From the NCBI GenBank assembly GCA_963788145.1, contig CAWBFQ010000014.1, positions 1 through 64,000 of the forward strand: a stretch of 64,000 nt of DNA, in the 5' to 3' direction. Both the position numbers and the translations under genes were made by a program. The notes under the pieces were generated by a model that did no database searches, had not been told where the DNA came from, and saw only the letters and a program-made list of their open reading frames with translations. Shown here piece by piece: positions 29,288-38,793 of the stretch. Within the stretch, counting starts at the first letter, position 1. The number at the start of each line of letters is the position of its first letter. This DNA is from UTCFX2 sp963788145. GTDB taxonomy: Bacteria > Chloroflexota > Anaerolineae > Anaerolineales > UBA4823.

Positions 29288-30598
29288 TTACTCCTCATCT
29301 TTATCTGGAGAAGCTGAGGTGGACCAGCGAGCGCCAACCTTTTTTATCCGCCGACCAGATACTTGTTCAACTGTCAGAACAAGATCACCCGTTGTAACGG
29401 TCTCACCCAAACCGGGAACGTGTCCCAATTGGTGATAAATATATCCACCCAACGTATCGGCCTCATCGCTCGAAAGCCCCGCCCCGACAATTTCGTTAAA
29501 ATCATCCAGATCCACTCTGCCAAGGAACAAAAAACCGCCATCAGGCAGTTCCTGGTAAGGGGCTTCTTCCGCCCCATCATATTCATCCTGGATTTCTCCA
29601 AGAATCTCTTCAACAATATCCTCGAGGGTGACTAAACCCGCAACCCCGCCATATTCATCCACTACGATCGCCATATGGATTCGCTGGCTCAGCATCTCAG
29701 CTAAGAGCTCATCCACTTTCTTTGCTTCCGGGACAAAATATGCCTGTCGCAGCAAATTATGTAATGAACCCGAGTCAATTTCTTCTCGCCAGGCTCGCAA
29801 CAATTCCTTGGCGTAAAGCAAACCAAGCGTATTATCGACAGTTTCTTCGTAAACCGGGACACGTGAATGTCCAGAAGCCAGCAAAGCATCCGCCGCTTGT
29901 GGGATAGGCGTGCGCACATCGAGGGTTTGCATATCAATGCGCGGCACCATGATCTCGCGGGCGAGCGTATCACCCAATTCAATAATAGAATAGATCATCC
30001 GCCGCTCGCCCTGTTCCAGCACGCCATCTTCCTGACCAGCATCCACCAATGTTTTTAGCTCATCCTCGGTCACTAAGTTGAGCTGCGTCTCTGCCGCATC
30101 CTGGGCATCGCCTGAGGTGGTCAGTGGGGCGAGCAGAAAACCGAATAGAAACATCAACACCCGAACGAATCCTGTCAGGCGCACAGCATAAAATTCCGCT
30201 TTGCGTGTGACAATCCTTTCAACCAGCCATTCGAACCAGAATAATAGCAGAGCAACAATCCCCAGCATCGCAAACGCCAACAAAAGACGCACATCAACCC
30301 ATGTCTCCCCCGGCAGGAGAGAGATCAAATCGTCCGATGGACGCATAAACAGCAGATAAATCGCCAATCCTGCCAGGGAAAAACGCGTTAAGACCAGCAG
30401 TAAATTCAAACTGGCGCGGATTCGGGTCTGGACAGGTAAGAGCGCCAGGGTAACATTCACTTTTTCCCCGCTCACATCACGCTGGGCGAGCAAACGGGCA
30501 TGCGAAATTTGTAAGAAACTCATCCGCGCAGCAATGGCGACCAGGTCGAGCGCCAACAATAGTATCCAAAAGGATAAATCAAAGATCAAATTATTCAC
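29288..30598 (-). CDS. CNNM/CorC-type membrane protein (hemolysin family)
   Basis: 436 residues. An N-terminal CNNM transmembrane domain (residues ~1-190) is followed by a CBS pair (ELGDTLAREIMVPRIDMQTL and IHMAIVVDEYGGVAGLVTLE) and a C-terminal CorC/HlyC transporter-associated domain (DGGFLFLGRVDLDDFNEIVG). Proteins of this family are linked to magnesium or cobalt efflux. It starts at a GTG that overlaps the glmU stop and is followed after a few bases by cdd, so the three genes form a transcription unit. Confidence 0.85.
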   Translation of the reverse strand: MNNLIFDLSFWILLLALDLVAIAARMSFLQISHARLLAQRDVSGEKVNVTLALLPVQTRIRASLNLLLVLTRFSLAGLAIYLLFMRPSDDLISLLPGETWVDVRLLLAFAMLGIVALLLFWFEWLVERIVTRKAEFYAVRLTGFVRVLMFLFGFLLAPLTTSGDAQDAAETQLNLVTEDELKTLVDAGQEDGVLEQGERRMIYSIIELGDTLAREIMVPRIDMQTLDVRTPIPQAADALLASGHSRVPVYEETVDNTLGLLYAKELLRAWREEIDSGSLHNLLRQAYFVPEAKKVDELLAEMLSQRIHMAIVVDEYGGVAGLVTLEDIVEEILGEIQDEYDGAEEAPYQELPDGGFLFLGRVDLDDFNEIVGAGLSSDEADTLGGYIYHQLGHVPGLGETVTTGDLVLTVEQVSGRRIKKVGARWSTSASPDKDEE

Positions 30599-31952
30599 GT
30601 TTCTTTATTTTCCGAATCACCCGAGCCGGGACGCCAACCGCCAATGTGTACGGAGGGACATCCTTCGTCACAACAGTACCTGCGCCGGTGCGCGCTCCCT
30701 TACCCAGCTTTACAGGAGCAACCAACATAGTATCACTTCCAATAAAAACATCCGAACCGATCTCCGTATGGTTCTTCTTTTCTCCATCATAATTGCATGT
30801 GATCGTGCCAGCGCCGATGTTGACTTCTGATCCAATATGGGCATCGCCTATATAAGAGAAATGGCCCATCTTTGTGCCTGGGCCGAGATACGAATTCTTT
30901 ATCTCACCAAAATTGCCCATATGAACGCCTTCTGCCAGATGCGCTCCGCTGCGCAGGTGAGCGTAAGGGCCAATACCGACTGCATCATCCACTCGGGCGC
31001 CATCCACAATAGAAGAAAATATTTTGCAATCCTGACCGACCTGGCTTGCGCGCACGTATGCTGCCGGACCAAGCGTGCACCCAGCGCCAATGACCGACCT
31101 GCTTAAAAGGTATGTATCGGGCCAGATCACGGTGTCCTGTCCAATCTGGACATCCGGCTCGATGTAAGTGCGGGTCGGATCCAGGATCGTCACACCAGCC
31201 AGCATCCATTTGCGATTTATCCGCATCCGCAAAACTGCTTCCGCCTCGGCGAGATGGATGCGTGTGTTGACGCCAATGCCTTCCGCCGTGTCCTCCATCA
31301 CCAGAGCCTGGACGGTCAAACCATCAGCGACTGCGATCCCAATGGCGTCCGTCAGGTAATACTCCCCTTTTGGCGAAACCCGGATCCGGCGCAGCGCATC
31401 CCACAACCAATCCGCCGAGAAACAATAGACCCCCGTATTAAGCTCTCGCAGTGCCAACTGTTCCGGCGAGGCCTGGGCTTCTTCCACAATCGCCCTTACA
31501 TTCCCATTCTCAGCTCGAATCACCCGACCGAACCCACGGGGATCCGCTCCAATCATCGTCAGCATCGTGATTGGACCGGAATGGGATATTTGAGACTGCA
31601 CGATCTGGTCAATTGTCTCTGCGGTTAGAAGCGGCATATCGCCATAAGTCACCAGGATCAGATCCGCTTCCCCCTTGAGGAGCAACTCTGCCTGCTGAAC
31701 AGCGTGGGCAGTCCCAAGCTGCGGTTCCTGGGAGACAAACTCAACCTGATCACGAAAAAAATGGCGAATTTGATCGGCGCCATGACCAACAACAACGACC
31801 GGTTTAATATGTGGGTCTCGTTGCACCGCTTCGATTGCATATTGAAGCATCGGTCGTCCGACCAGCGGATGAAGCACTTTGGGCAGATCAGACCGCATCC
31901 GCGTCCCTTGACCAGCAGCCAGGATGACCGCGCGTATTCTCGTCATTCGCAA
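30591..31952 (-). CDS. glmU: bifunctional UDP-GlcNAc pyrophosphorylase / GlcN-1-P acetyltransferase GlmU
   Basis: 453 residues. The N-terminal nucleotidyltransferase has AVILAAGQGTRMRSDLPKVL. The C-terminal left-handed beta-helix (hexapeptide repeats from ~residue 255) contains GTITCNYDGEKKNHTEIGSD, the acetyl-CoA and substrate site. It makes UDP-GlcNAc for cell envelope synthesis. The gene follows tRNA-Gln and its terminator on the minus strand and heads the glmU-CNNM-cdd unit. Confidence 0.95.
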   Translation of the reverse strand: MRMTRIRAVILAAGQGTRMRSDLPKVLHPLVGRPMLQYAIEAVQRDPHIKPVVVVGHGADQIRHFFRDQVEFVSQEPQLGTAHAVQQAELLLKGEADLILVTYGDMPLLTAETIDQIVQSQISHSGPITMLTMIGADPRGFGRVIRAENGNVRAIVEEAQASPEQLALRELNTGVYCFSADWLWDALRRIRVSPKGEYYLTDAIGIAVADGLTVQALVMEDTAEGIGVNTRIHLAEAEAVLRMRINRKWMLAGVTILDPTRTYIEPDVQIGQDTVIWPDTYLLSRSVIGAGCTLGPAAYVRASQVGQDCKIFSSIVDGARVDDAVGIGPYAHLRSGAHLAEGVHMGNFGEIKNSYLGPGTKMGHFSYIGDAHIGSEVNIGAGTITCNYDGEKKNHTEIGSDVFIGSDTMLVAPVKLGKGARTGAGTVVTKDVPPYTLAVGVPARVIRKIKKRE

Positions 31953-31964
31953 CTCCTTAGCGAT

Positions 31965-32010
31965 AAAAAAACGAGCATCACGTCCACGTTCGCGGACATG
32001 TGAAGCTCGT
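31965..32010 (-). terminator. rho-independent terminator after tRNA-Gln
   Basis: On the minus strand ACGAGCTTCACATGTCCG pairs with CGTGGACGTGATGCTCGT (one bulge) and is followed directly by TTTTTTT (31965-31971). It separates tRNA-Gln from glmU. Confidence 0.8.
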
Positions 32011-32039
32011 TCCGTCGCCTTTCAAATGGATTGGTTTGG

Positions 32040-32110
32040 CTGGGGCGCCCGGATTCGAACCAGGATATACGGATTCAAAGTCCGCTGTGCTACCATTGCA
32101 CCACGCCCCA
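32040..32110 (-). tRNA. tRNA-Gln (anticodon TTG)
   Basis: The minus strand begins TGGGGCGTGGTGCAATGG and the acceptor stem closes with CGCCCCA plus discriminator G. The anticodon arm CGGACTTTGAATCCG gives TTG, and the T arm is GGTTCGAATCC. The unpaired-type U1-A72 start is typical of bacterial tRNA-Gln. Confidence 0.95.
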
Positions 32111-32264
32111 ATCCCCTCACAAATCTGGTTTCGCGACCAGAAGGTCTCCATGCGATCAGCCGGAGAGCAAGTGACCGGAATTGTAACATAGTCTCTACTG
32201 GACTGACAATACCTCTTCGCCCAAAAATCATTAATTGGATGGCTAACCTGTCTAAATACATGGC

Positions 32265-33320
32265 TCAACTCTCGTCCGGGGCCAACCCGAGTTGGCGGGC
32301 TTGCTCATAAGAGATCGCCGATGACCGAATCGCTTCATCGACACGCTCGCCTTCAATAGCCAATTCCCAAAAAGTATCAGCCTCCGTCGCAGCAGCACGA
32401 TCCAGCAACCCAAAAACCGCGTCTAGATCAGATTCTGCCTCTTCGGATGTCATCTCGTCAAGGTAATCTAATGGCTGAGGCGCTGGCTCGCTTTCAGGCG
32501 ACTCAAACGGAACGCCAATCTCCATCAAAATACCCTGGATATCAACCACTGATTCCTGGATTTCACCTGCCAATTTCGTCGCTTTCTTAGCGGTGAATTC
32601 TCCTGCCGGAGCCACCATCAACAGTCCAATCGGCTGACCAACATGGGCCAGGGCGAGATCATACTGACCGCCCGCAATGATGGTCAAATCATTCAACGAG
32701 GACCCTCCAGCCAACAGCGAGATTTTCTCGATCGCGTTCAATGCTGAAAGAGCGGTCTGCACCAGACCATCTGCATCTATTTCGGCGGGAAGATTGCCAG
32801 CCTGAGCCACAAATTCACCGCGTTCACTGATCAAAATTGCACAATGGGCTTTCAATTTGGTGCGCAATCCGGCTAATCTCTCCGCAATCCCCACCGAGGA
32901 GGGGCGCGGCGAGTCCATTTCTTGGATCCTGTTACCCTCAGAATCAGGATCTAGGTTCAAGCATTCCCGGACAGCGTTCAGAAAATCTTCCATCTCGACC
33001 GGTTTGTAAAAATAGGCAAACACCCCGGCTTTCTCAATTCTTTCGCGAACAGCTCGATCTGTCATTCCTGTGACCAGGATAATTTTCAGCTTCGGATTAC
33101 GAAATTGGGAGTGCTGAATTAATTCTAATCCGGAGATTCCAGGCAAGCGAATATCCACAATTAACAAATCGAATGGCTGGCGCGAATTCACCAGAATCGC
33201 CTCCTCGCCAGAGCGAACCTCTGTGATTTGCAATTCAGCAGACACAGATTCCAACCCGGCTCGAAAAACCCGCCGTGCGTCATGTTGATCATCAACAATC
33301 ATTACTCTGTAAGGTCGCAT
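32265..33320 (-). CDS. response regulator with C-terminal roadblock/LC7-like domain
   Basis: About 351 residues. A canonical receiver spans 1-125 (VMIVDDQHD, phosphosite Asp in LLIVDIRLPG, VTGMT, YFYKPVE). A roadblock/LC7-like domain follows (residues ~145-270: LKAHCAILISERGEFVAQAG, QYDLALAHVGQPIGLLMVAP), then an acidic C-terminal tail. Such domains dock to small GTPases and motility or polarity modules. No GTPase or kinase gene is adjacent. The ATG at 33320 (MRPYRVMIVDD) follows GAGAGGCG and is preferred over the longer frame. It lies 12 bases after the OppF-like ATPase gene. Confidence 0.75.
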   Translation of the reverse strand: MRPYRVMIVDDQHDARRVFRAGLESVSAELQITEVRSGEEAILVNSRQPFDLLIVDIRLPGISGLELIQHSQFRNPKLKIILVTGMTDRAVRERIEKAGVFAYFYKPVEMEDFLNAVRECLNLDPDSEGNRIQEMDSPRPSSVGIAERLAGLRTKLKAHCAILISERGEFVAQAGNLPAEIDADGLVQTALSALNAIEKISLLAGGSSLNDLTIIAGGQYDLALAHVGQPIGLLMVAPAGEFTAKKATKLAGEIQESVVDIQGILMEIGVPFESPESEPAPQPLDYLDEMTSEEAESDLDAVFGLLDRAAATEADTFWELAIEGERVDEAIRSSAISYEQARQLGLAPDES

Positions 33321-33331
33321 GGACGCCTCTC

Positions 33332-34351
33332 TCAAGGGACAACCCGCAAACAGGCTACTTGATGGCCAGAACCCATATCCAGTAAAGGAGGTTCTTCCAG
33401 CGCGCACTCTGCCATCACGACAGGACAGCGTGGATGGAAACGACAGCCAGACGGCGGATTCAGCGGACTTGGCACATCTCCTTGTAAAATGATGCGCTCG
33501 CGCCGGATAGTCGGGTCTGGGATCGGAATCGCAGACATTAAAGCTTGTGTGTATGGGTGCATCGGGATGCTAAAAAGCTGGTCGCGATCGGCCAATTCCA
33601 CCAACTTTCCCAGATACATTACAGCCACTCGATCAGAAATATGCTCCACAACGCTGAGATTATGGGCGATGAAAAGGTAGGTCAGGTGAAATTCGTTTTG
33701 TAAATCTTTTAGGATGTTGAGGACCTGGGACTGAATTGAGACATCCAGGGCAGAGACCGGCTCATCGGCAACGACAAATTTTGGACGCAGCGCAAGGGCG
33801 CGCGCAATCCCAATCCGTTGACGCTGACCACCGGAGAATTCATGTGGATAACGGCGGGCATGGTATTCTTCCAATCCAACCTTGCGCAAAGTATCCATCA
33901 CCACGGCTTTTTGCTCTTTATGGCTGCCCACCCGGTGAATGCGCAAGCCTTCAGCAATCGATTCTCCTACCGGCAGGCGCGGGTCGAGCGAGGCGTAAGG
34001 GTCCTGAAAAATGATCTGCATATTCCGGCGCATGGCTTTGATTTCTTTGCCTTTGAGCTTAAGCACATCCACCTCTTCAAAATGCACCTGCCCGGAGGTC
34101 GGCTCAATCAGACGCAGCATGGTACGCCCTACCGTAGTCTTTCCACAACCCGATTCGCCCACCAGCCCAAGCGTCTCCCCTTCCCGGATATCGAAGCTTA
34201 CTCGATCTACCGCTTGAACCTGGGCAACCGTGCGAAGCAGAAGACCGCCTCGCACCGGAAAGTACTTGACCAGATCCTTGACCTGGATCATCGCCGGAAT
34301 GGGTTGTTGAGCTTTGCTGTTCTTTTTTTGGATGGGCAGAGAGTTTTCCAT
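33332..34351 (-). CDS. oligopeptide/dipeptide ABC transporter ATPase (OppF/DppF-like)
   Basis: 339 residues with Walker A GESGCGKTTVG, signature FSGGQRQRIGIARAL, Walker B FVVADEPVSALD and the C-terminal oligopeptide domain with the cysteine motif CRFHPRCPVVMAEC, which can bind an Fe-S cluster in this family. It pairs with the D-type ATPase upstream. No permease genes are in this cluster, so the pair may serve permeases encoded elsewhere. Confidence 0.9.
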   Translation of the reverse strand: MENSLPIQKKNSKAQQPIPAMIQVKDLVKYFPVRGGLLLRTVAQVQAVDRVSFDIREGETLGLVGESGCGKTTVGRTMLRLIEPTSGQVHFEEVDVLKLKGKEIKAMRRNMQIIFQDPYASLDPRLPVGESIAEGLRIHRVGSHKEQKAVVMDTLRKVGLEEYHARRYPHEFSGGQRQRIGIARALALRPKFVVADEPVSALDVSIQSQVLNILKDLQNEFHLTYLFIAHNLSVVEHISDRVAVMYLGKLVELADRDQLFSIPMHPYTQALMSAIPIPDPTIRRERIILQGDVPSPLNPPSGCRFHPRCPVVMAECALEEPPLLDMGSGHQVACLRVVP

Positions 34352-34379
34352 GGTATTTATCCGGTTTTATCTTTGTCGT

Positions 34380-35426
34380 CTATCCTTCTCGTAGAGGGGC
34401 GTGATGATTCTCTGTGCTGAGATACAACCAGCAGCGCACGAAATGTCCCGGGTGAATGCCGATCAAACCCGGCTCTTGTTCCGTACAAATATCTAACCCA
34501 AATTCCTCCCGTTTTTGGCAACGGGCCGCGAATTTGCACCCAACGGGAAGGTCAATCAAATTCGGCACCAGACCCGGGATTACATCCAGGCGGTCTTTCA
34601 CTTTTCCTAATATCGGAATGGAAGCGATCAACCCCAGGGTATATGGATGGAGAGGTCTCGCGAACAAGGCCCTGACATCCGCCCGTTCGACAATTCGCCC
34701 GGCATACATCACCGCTACATTATCCGCCATCTCCGCAATCACCCCGAGATCATGAGTAATCAGGATTACGGCAGTGTTCAGTTCGCTGCGCAGGGCGCGA
34801 ATCAGGTCCAAGATTTGAGCCTGAATGGTTACATCCAGGGCGGTTGTAGGCTCATCGGCGATCAGCAACTCGGGTTTTAACGCAAGCGCCATTGCGATCA
34901 TCACCCGTTGGGCCTGCCCGCCCGACATCTGGTGGGGATAGGCATGCGCCTTGCTTGCCGCGTCGGGGATGCCCACCTGACGCAACAAACCCACTGCTTT
35001 CTCCCAACACTCTTTTTGATTTCCGGACTGACCGTGGATCATCAAGACCTCGGAAATTTGATCTCCGATTTTAAAAACCGGGTTCAGGCTGGTTTGTGGC
35101 TGTTGAAAGATCATTGAGATGCGGTCGCCGCGAATTCGGGTCATCTCTTTCTCGGAGATGTCCAGCAAGTTCATCCCTTTGAAAACAACGCGACCCTCGA
35201 CGATTTTGCCTGGAGGCCCGATCAGACGCATAATCGAAAATGAGGTGACGCTCTTTCCGCACCCCGATTCCCCCACCAATCCAAGCACTTCACCGCGTCG
35301 GACCGAAAGATCCACCTCGTCTACGGCCTTAACGACGCCAGCTTCGGTATAAAAATAGGTCTTCAGGCCTTCGACTTCCAGAAGATATTGGTTATCACCA
35401 GAGGATTGCAGGTCATTTTTCTTCAT
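34380..35426 (-). CDS. oligopeptide/dipeptide ABC transporter ATPase (OppD/DppD-like)
   Basis: 348 residues with Walker A GESGCGKSVT, signature MSGGQAQRVMIAMAL, Walker B LLIADEPTTALD and a C-terminal CKFAARCQKREEFGLDIC motif. It forms the ATPase heterodimer with the downstream F-type subunit and probably serves the peptide-binding protein at 35525-37525. The start MKKNDLQSSGDN is at 35426. The upstream 100 bases hold a copy of the palindromic repeat. Confidence 0.9.
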   Translation of the reverse strand: MKKNDLQSSGDNQYLLEVEGLKTYFYTEAGVVKAVDEVDLSVRRGEVLGLVGESGCGKSVTSFSIMRLIGPPGKIVEGRVVFKGMNLLDISEKEMTRIRGDRISMIFQQPQTSLNPVFKIGDQISEVLMIHGQSGNQKECWEKAVGLLRQVGIPDAASKAHAYPHQMSGGQAQRVMIAMALALKPELLIADEPTTALDVTIQAQILDLIRALRSELNTAVILITHDLGVIAEMADNVAVMYAGRIVERADVRALFARPLHPYTLGLIASIPILGKVKDRLDVIPGLVPNLIDLPVGCKFAARCQKREEFGLDICTEQEPGLIGIHPGHFVRCWLYLSTENHHAPLREG

Positions 35427-35447
35427 GGCTGATCAAGTCTTTTCACT

Positions 35448-35525
35448 AGTCATAGCGAGCGTTCTTTACAAAGCAATCTCCAAGTTGCTTCATCCTTCAC
35501 AGTGAGAGGACATCGCTGCAAGTTC
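35448..35525. repeat. GTCATTGCGAG palindromic repeat, degenerate copy
   Basis: AGTCATAGCGAGCGTTCT and ACAAAGCAATCTCCAAG, followed by inverted TGCTTCATCC and an ACATCGCTGCAAG end, follow the layout of the units at 4777 and 41134 with several changes. It lies between the peptide-binding protein and OppD-like genes. Confidence 0.5.
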
Positions 35526-37525
35526 TATTGTGGACATCCTTCGCCATAGTTGAAACTCTCCAGGTTCCATAAAGCGCTATCCGCGGATGAGTCAAGCGTG
35601 ACTCCGCAAATATCCAGACGAGAGGCGGCTTGTTTCACGTGAGCATAAAGCGGCAAAACCGGCAAATCTTCAGCGAAGATGGATTGAGCCAGGAAATGGG
35701 CAGAGCTATATTCCGGCTGTTCAGGCATACTTGTGACCGCGCGCTGGCAGGCGCGATCGAAATCCAGGCTGCTGTATCCGCTGGGATTGGAACCGCCCCA
35801 ACCTTTTGGAAATTGGGGATAAGGCCCGGGGATTTCAGGTGTGGTAAAAAGAAAACAGGGCGGCTGCCAGGCGCCCATCCAGCCAAATTGAGCCAAGCTG
35901 AAATTGCGGCCAAAAATTGGCGCATCGGCTCCGGCGCTGAAGAGTTGTTCTTGTGGAAGACTGCTGACGGTCACCGCCATCCCGCATTGAACCAACGATT
36001 TACGTATGATCTCGGCGATCATTTGTTGCACAGGCTGATCGGTAGTCAGGAAGGTAAATTCAAATAAGGAGCCATCTGGAATACCGGCGACGCCCCGGGA
36101 TCGACGTGGGGTGGCGGGGTTTGAATCGTCATCGATCCATCCAATGGACTCGAGTAATGCTTTCGCAGCGTCGGGATCATAAGCATAAGTCTTGATATCC
36201 GGGTGGAATGTCGGATGGTCTGGCAAAACATAGCTATCCAACACCCCAAGGTCGTCCTGTTTTTGCGCGTTTTCTTCGCGCTGCAAATCCTGGGCTGCTT
36301 TGTTCCCTGCAGCCATGACAATTTTCTGGCGGTCGAGGCACAAAGCCAGCGCCTGGCGAGATTCTTTGGCTTGAAAGACCGGCAATATGGTTGGGTTCAA
36401 CGATTGGATTCCAAAGGTCAGGTGTTCCCAGGCGGTACTGGTTTGCTGCAGATAGCTCAGCTTGCCATCGCTCTGCGCTTGAAGCAGCGTCGCTTTCTCA
36501 GATTGGAGCGGAATAGTTTCATCCAAGTAATCACACTCGCCCGCTAATAATGCAGCGATTGCGTCCTGTGGTGTAGCCATGAAACGAAAGACCAGATGAT
36601 CAAAAAAAGGCAGCCCTTCGCTGGCGCGGAAATAATTCAAATTACGGCTGAGCGAGATATGATCGCCGGAAGTCCATTCGTCGATCTGATAGGCTCCCCA
36701 GCCCAACGGTGTGCGGACAGCCTGCTCCGTCGTCAGCAATTCCTGGGGCGGGAAAGAACCCCAGGCGTGGCGCGGCAGAGGCGAGAAGAAGCTGGCGATA
36801 TAGCCCGAGTAGCGATACCCAGGGATTCCACGCCATTCAACCGTGAGGTCATCCAAAGCGAGATAGGATTGGGTGCGGTTGATCAAGTCCGGGCGCGCCC
36901 GGGGATACAAACTTTTGGCCACTTCGAAAGAATATTGCAAATCATCCGCCTTCAGTGGAGAACCATCAGCCCAACTCAAACCGGGGTGTAAGCGAAAGCG
37001 GACCACCTGTTGATCGACTTGGATCGACTGCTGCCCGCTGTAAACCTGCGCGCAGGAGAAATCAGCGCATCCAGCGGGGAGATAAGCGACGCCCTCAGCC
37101 AGTGATGCCAGCGCCCCGGCGCTATCGACCAGCGAGGCGCCCGGCTGGATAGTGGCTGGCTCGAAGATGACATCTCCATTTGATAGAGAGGGGATTTTTT
37201 CCAGGATCACCGCTTCAGGCTGATAGTTTCGGATATCCAGAGGCCCGTCGTAGATCGACTGACGGATCGCGCGGGCTGCCTGTGAGCTATCACCGTATAG
37301 AAAAAGCGAGGCCGGTTCCTGTCCCATGCAGATTGTGAGCAGGCGCGGCGAATCCGGCATGGATGGCTCTTGCGACGCCAGAGCCGTTATCAGAGCCTGA
37401 GGAGTGTCGCTCAAAGGAGGCTCAGCTTGGCCCTTGAATGACCTGTAGTTGCATCCAGAGCTAATGATTAAGAATACGAGGGAGGTTAAAAAGATCCCCA
37501 GAGAAGTGAAGACAGCATTGCGCAT
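35525..37525 (-). CDS. oligopeptide-binding protein (SBP family 5), lipoprotein
   Basis: 666 residues. The signal MRNAVFTSLGIFLTSLVFLI ends in a lipobox-like ISSGC. The body has SBP_5 features (RFRLHPGLSWADGSPLKADD, KESRQALALCLDRQKIV, FNYGEGCPQ at the end). It is longer than typical OppA because of an ~80-residue insert rich in Ala, Gly and Asp near the N-terminus. It probably captures peptides for the two ATPases downstream. Confidence 0.85.
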   Translation of the reverse strand: MRNAVFTSLGIFLTSLVFLIISSGCNYRSFKGQAEPPLSDTPQALITALASQEPSMPDSPRLLTICMGQEPASLFLYGDSSQAARAIRQSIYDGPLDIRNYQPEAVILEKIPSLSNGDVIFEPATIQPGASLVDSAGALASLAEGVAYLPAGCADFSCAQVYSGQQSIQVDQQVVRFRLHPGLSWADGSPLKADDLQYSFEVAKSLYPRARPDLINRTQSYLALDDLTVEWRGIPGYRYSGYIASFFSPLPRHAWGSFPPQELLTTEQAVRTPLGWGAYQIDEWTSGDHISLSRNLNYFRASEGLPFFDHLVFRFMATPQDAIAALLAGECDYLDETIPLQSEKATLLQAQSDGKLSYLQQTSTAWEHLTFGIQSLNPTILPVFQAKESRQALALCLDRQKIVMAAGNKAAQDLQREENAQKQDDLGVLDSYVLPDHPTFHPDIKTYAYDPDAAKALLESIGWIDDDSNPATPRRSRGVAGIPDGSLFEFTFLTTDQPVQQMIAEIIRKSLVQCGMAVTVSSLPQEQLFSAGADAPIFGRNFSLAQFGWMGAWQPPCFLFTTPEIPGPYPQFPKGWGGSNPSGYSSLDFDRACQRAVTSMPEQPEYSSAHFLAQSIFAEDLPVLPLYAHVKQAASRLDICGVTLDSSADSALWNLESFNYGEGCPQ

Positions 37526-37538
37526 ATGAGTGGGGATT

Positions 37539-37826
37539 TCAATGAGCTAACCGTTGTTGGGTTGCCAGGTGGAAAGACCAGTTGAGCGATTGCGAGAAGG
37601 GTCCACTGAGCTGCCAGTGACGCTGCACATAGAATTGCTCGCTCGGAGAGGACCAACGGTTTGCGAATGTATCCAAGAAGCGCGTAATAGGAGAACCATA
37701 TGCCACAGGCGGATGGGCTGCTCTGTGCAACAACCTGATCTTGACGTCAGACGGGGGTCTGCGTCTGGCTGCCCAGTTCTTCAGACAACGACCGATATAG
37801 AAATCCATTTGATCTTCATCGTTCAT
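37539..37826 (-). CDS. small protein of unknown function downstream of an ECF sigma factor
   Basis: 95 residues starting MNDEDQMDFYIGRCLKNWAA with a basic middle (RRRPPSDVKIRLLHRA) and an aromatic C-terminal half. No TM segment, zinc-binding anti-sigma motif or known domain is visible. It lies between the sigma factor and the peptide-binding protein and could be the sigma factor's soluble partner (inference). It is open over its whole length, and a palindromic repeat has inserted between it and the sigma gene. Confidence 0.5.
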   Translation of the reverse strand: MNDEDQMDFYIGRCLKNWAARRRPPSDVKIRLLHRAAHPPVAYGSPITRFLDTFANRWSSPSEQFYVQRHWQLSGPFSQSLNWSFHLATQQRLAH

Positions 37827-37844
37827 TTTGCACCATATGTCATT

Positions 37845-37940
37845 TCAAGCGTACCATGCAAAGCAACATGTCATTGCGAGCGTATTATGCGAAGCAATCT
37901 GGGCTACGTAATTCCTCGCAGCCCCTCTAGATTACCTCAT
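37845..37940. repeat. GTCATTGCGAG palindromic repeat copy
   Basis: ATGTCATTTCAAGCGTACCA followed by ATGTCATTGCGAGCGTATT, GCGAAGCAATCTGGG and an inverted CTCGCAG-GATTA end. The layout matches the other copies, with a duplicated left arm. It lies in the gap between the sigma gene and its presumed partner. Confidence 0.55.
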
Positions 37941-38539
37941 GTCCTGTGAAATCCCAAATCTGGCAAGTTTTCGTTCTCGGCGAAGGACCCAAGTCCAAGT
38001 TCTTTCTTGAGCGCCATTCTGCCATAATGCAGACGTGATTTAACCGTCCCAACCGGGATTCCCATGATTTCAGCAACTTCCTGCAGAGAAAGGTCGTTCA
38101 AATAATAGAGCACAACTACCATCCGCTGAGATAGCGGCAAGCCTGCCACAGCTTGCTGCAGACGGTTCCAATCATCGAGCTGCTCCACAGTTTCGTAAGG
38201 AATATTGCGATTCGTGCCTGCTAGCCATTCCGACAAATCTTCCAATGGCTTGGTCCAGCGCCGGTCGCGCTTCACCCAGGTATAGGCCAGGTTGGAGGTC
38301 ATCCGATAAAGCCAGGGTTGGATCGGTTTCTGGGGGTCGATCCGGCTGGCAAAACGGAACAAGCGTAGGAATACATCTTGAAGCAGATCGCTGGCAGCCT
38401 CTGAATCAGCAGTAATTGCCAGAGCTGTCCGGAATACCAATAACCGATAGCGATCATAGATTTCCCCCAACGCGTCCAGGCTGCCTTCCTGAAGCTTTTG
38501 GATCAATTCCTGATCAGTATTCGTCCCGACCATTTTCAC
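37937..38539 (-). CDS. RNA polymerase sigma-70 factor, ECF family
   Basis: 200 residues with region 2 (DALGEIYDRYRLLVFRTALA, DLLQDVFLRLFRFASRIDP, PWLYRMTSNLAYTWVKR) and region 4 (GLPLSQRMVVVLYYLNDLSL, MGIPVGTVKSRLHYGRMALK). It redirects transcription in response to an unidentified, probably envelope-related, signal. A start at 38539 or 38533 is possible. The downstream genes for a small protein, a peptide-binding protein and two ABC ATPases may be its regulon or simply neighbours. Confidence 0.88.
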   Translation of the reverse strand: MKMVGTNTDQELIQKLQEGSLDALGEIYDRYRLLVFRTALAITADSEAASDLLQDVFLRLFRFASRIDPQKPIQPWLYRMTSNLAYTWVKRDRRWTKPLEDLSEWLAGTNRNIPYETVEQLDDWNRLQQAVAGLPLSQRMVVVLYYLNDLSLQEVAEIMGIPVGTVKSRLHYGRMALKKELGLGSFAENENLPDLGFHRT

Positions 38540-38793
38540 CCAGAAGTCTCAAATTATTCCAAATTTGGCTCCAAATCACCTTAATAACTATACCATTAAT
38601 TCGCTTGAATAAGCCAATAATTCGCTCTTGACTCCCTATTCTTCAGCCTTCAACCGACCACATCCGGATTAGCAACTCCGCAACAAAATTGACCAACCAA
38701 CCCAACGGCCGCGCCGCCGGGGCAAACTCGGGCTGCGGGTTAACTGCGATTTCAACCAGATGTATGCTGGTTGCTTTTTGCTCATTTAAAGAA
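38540..38793. other. intergenic region upstream of the ECF sigma gene
   Basis: No gene is seen. It must contain the sigma factor promoter (minus strand); AATTCGCT occurs twice in the AT-rich part near 38598-38625. A small plus-strand hairpin AACCAG/CTGGTT with a following T5 lies near 38754-38778 but has no plus-strand gene to terminate. Confidence 0.4.
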
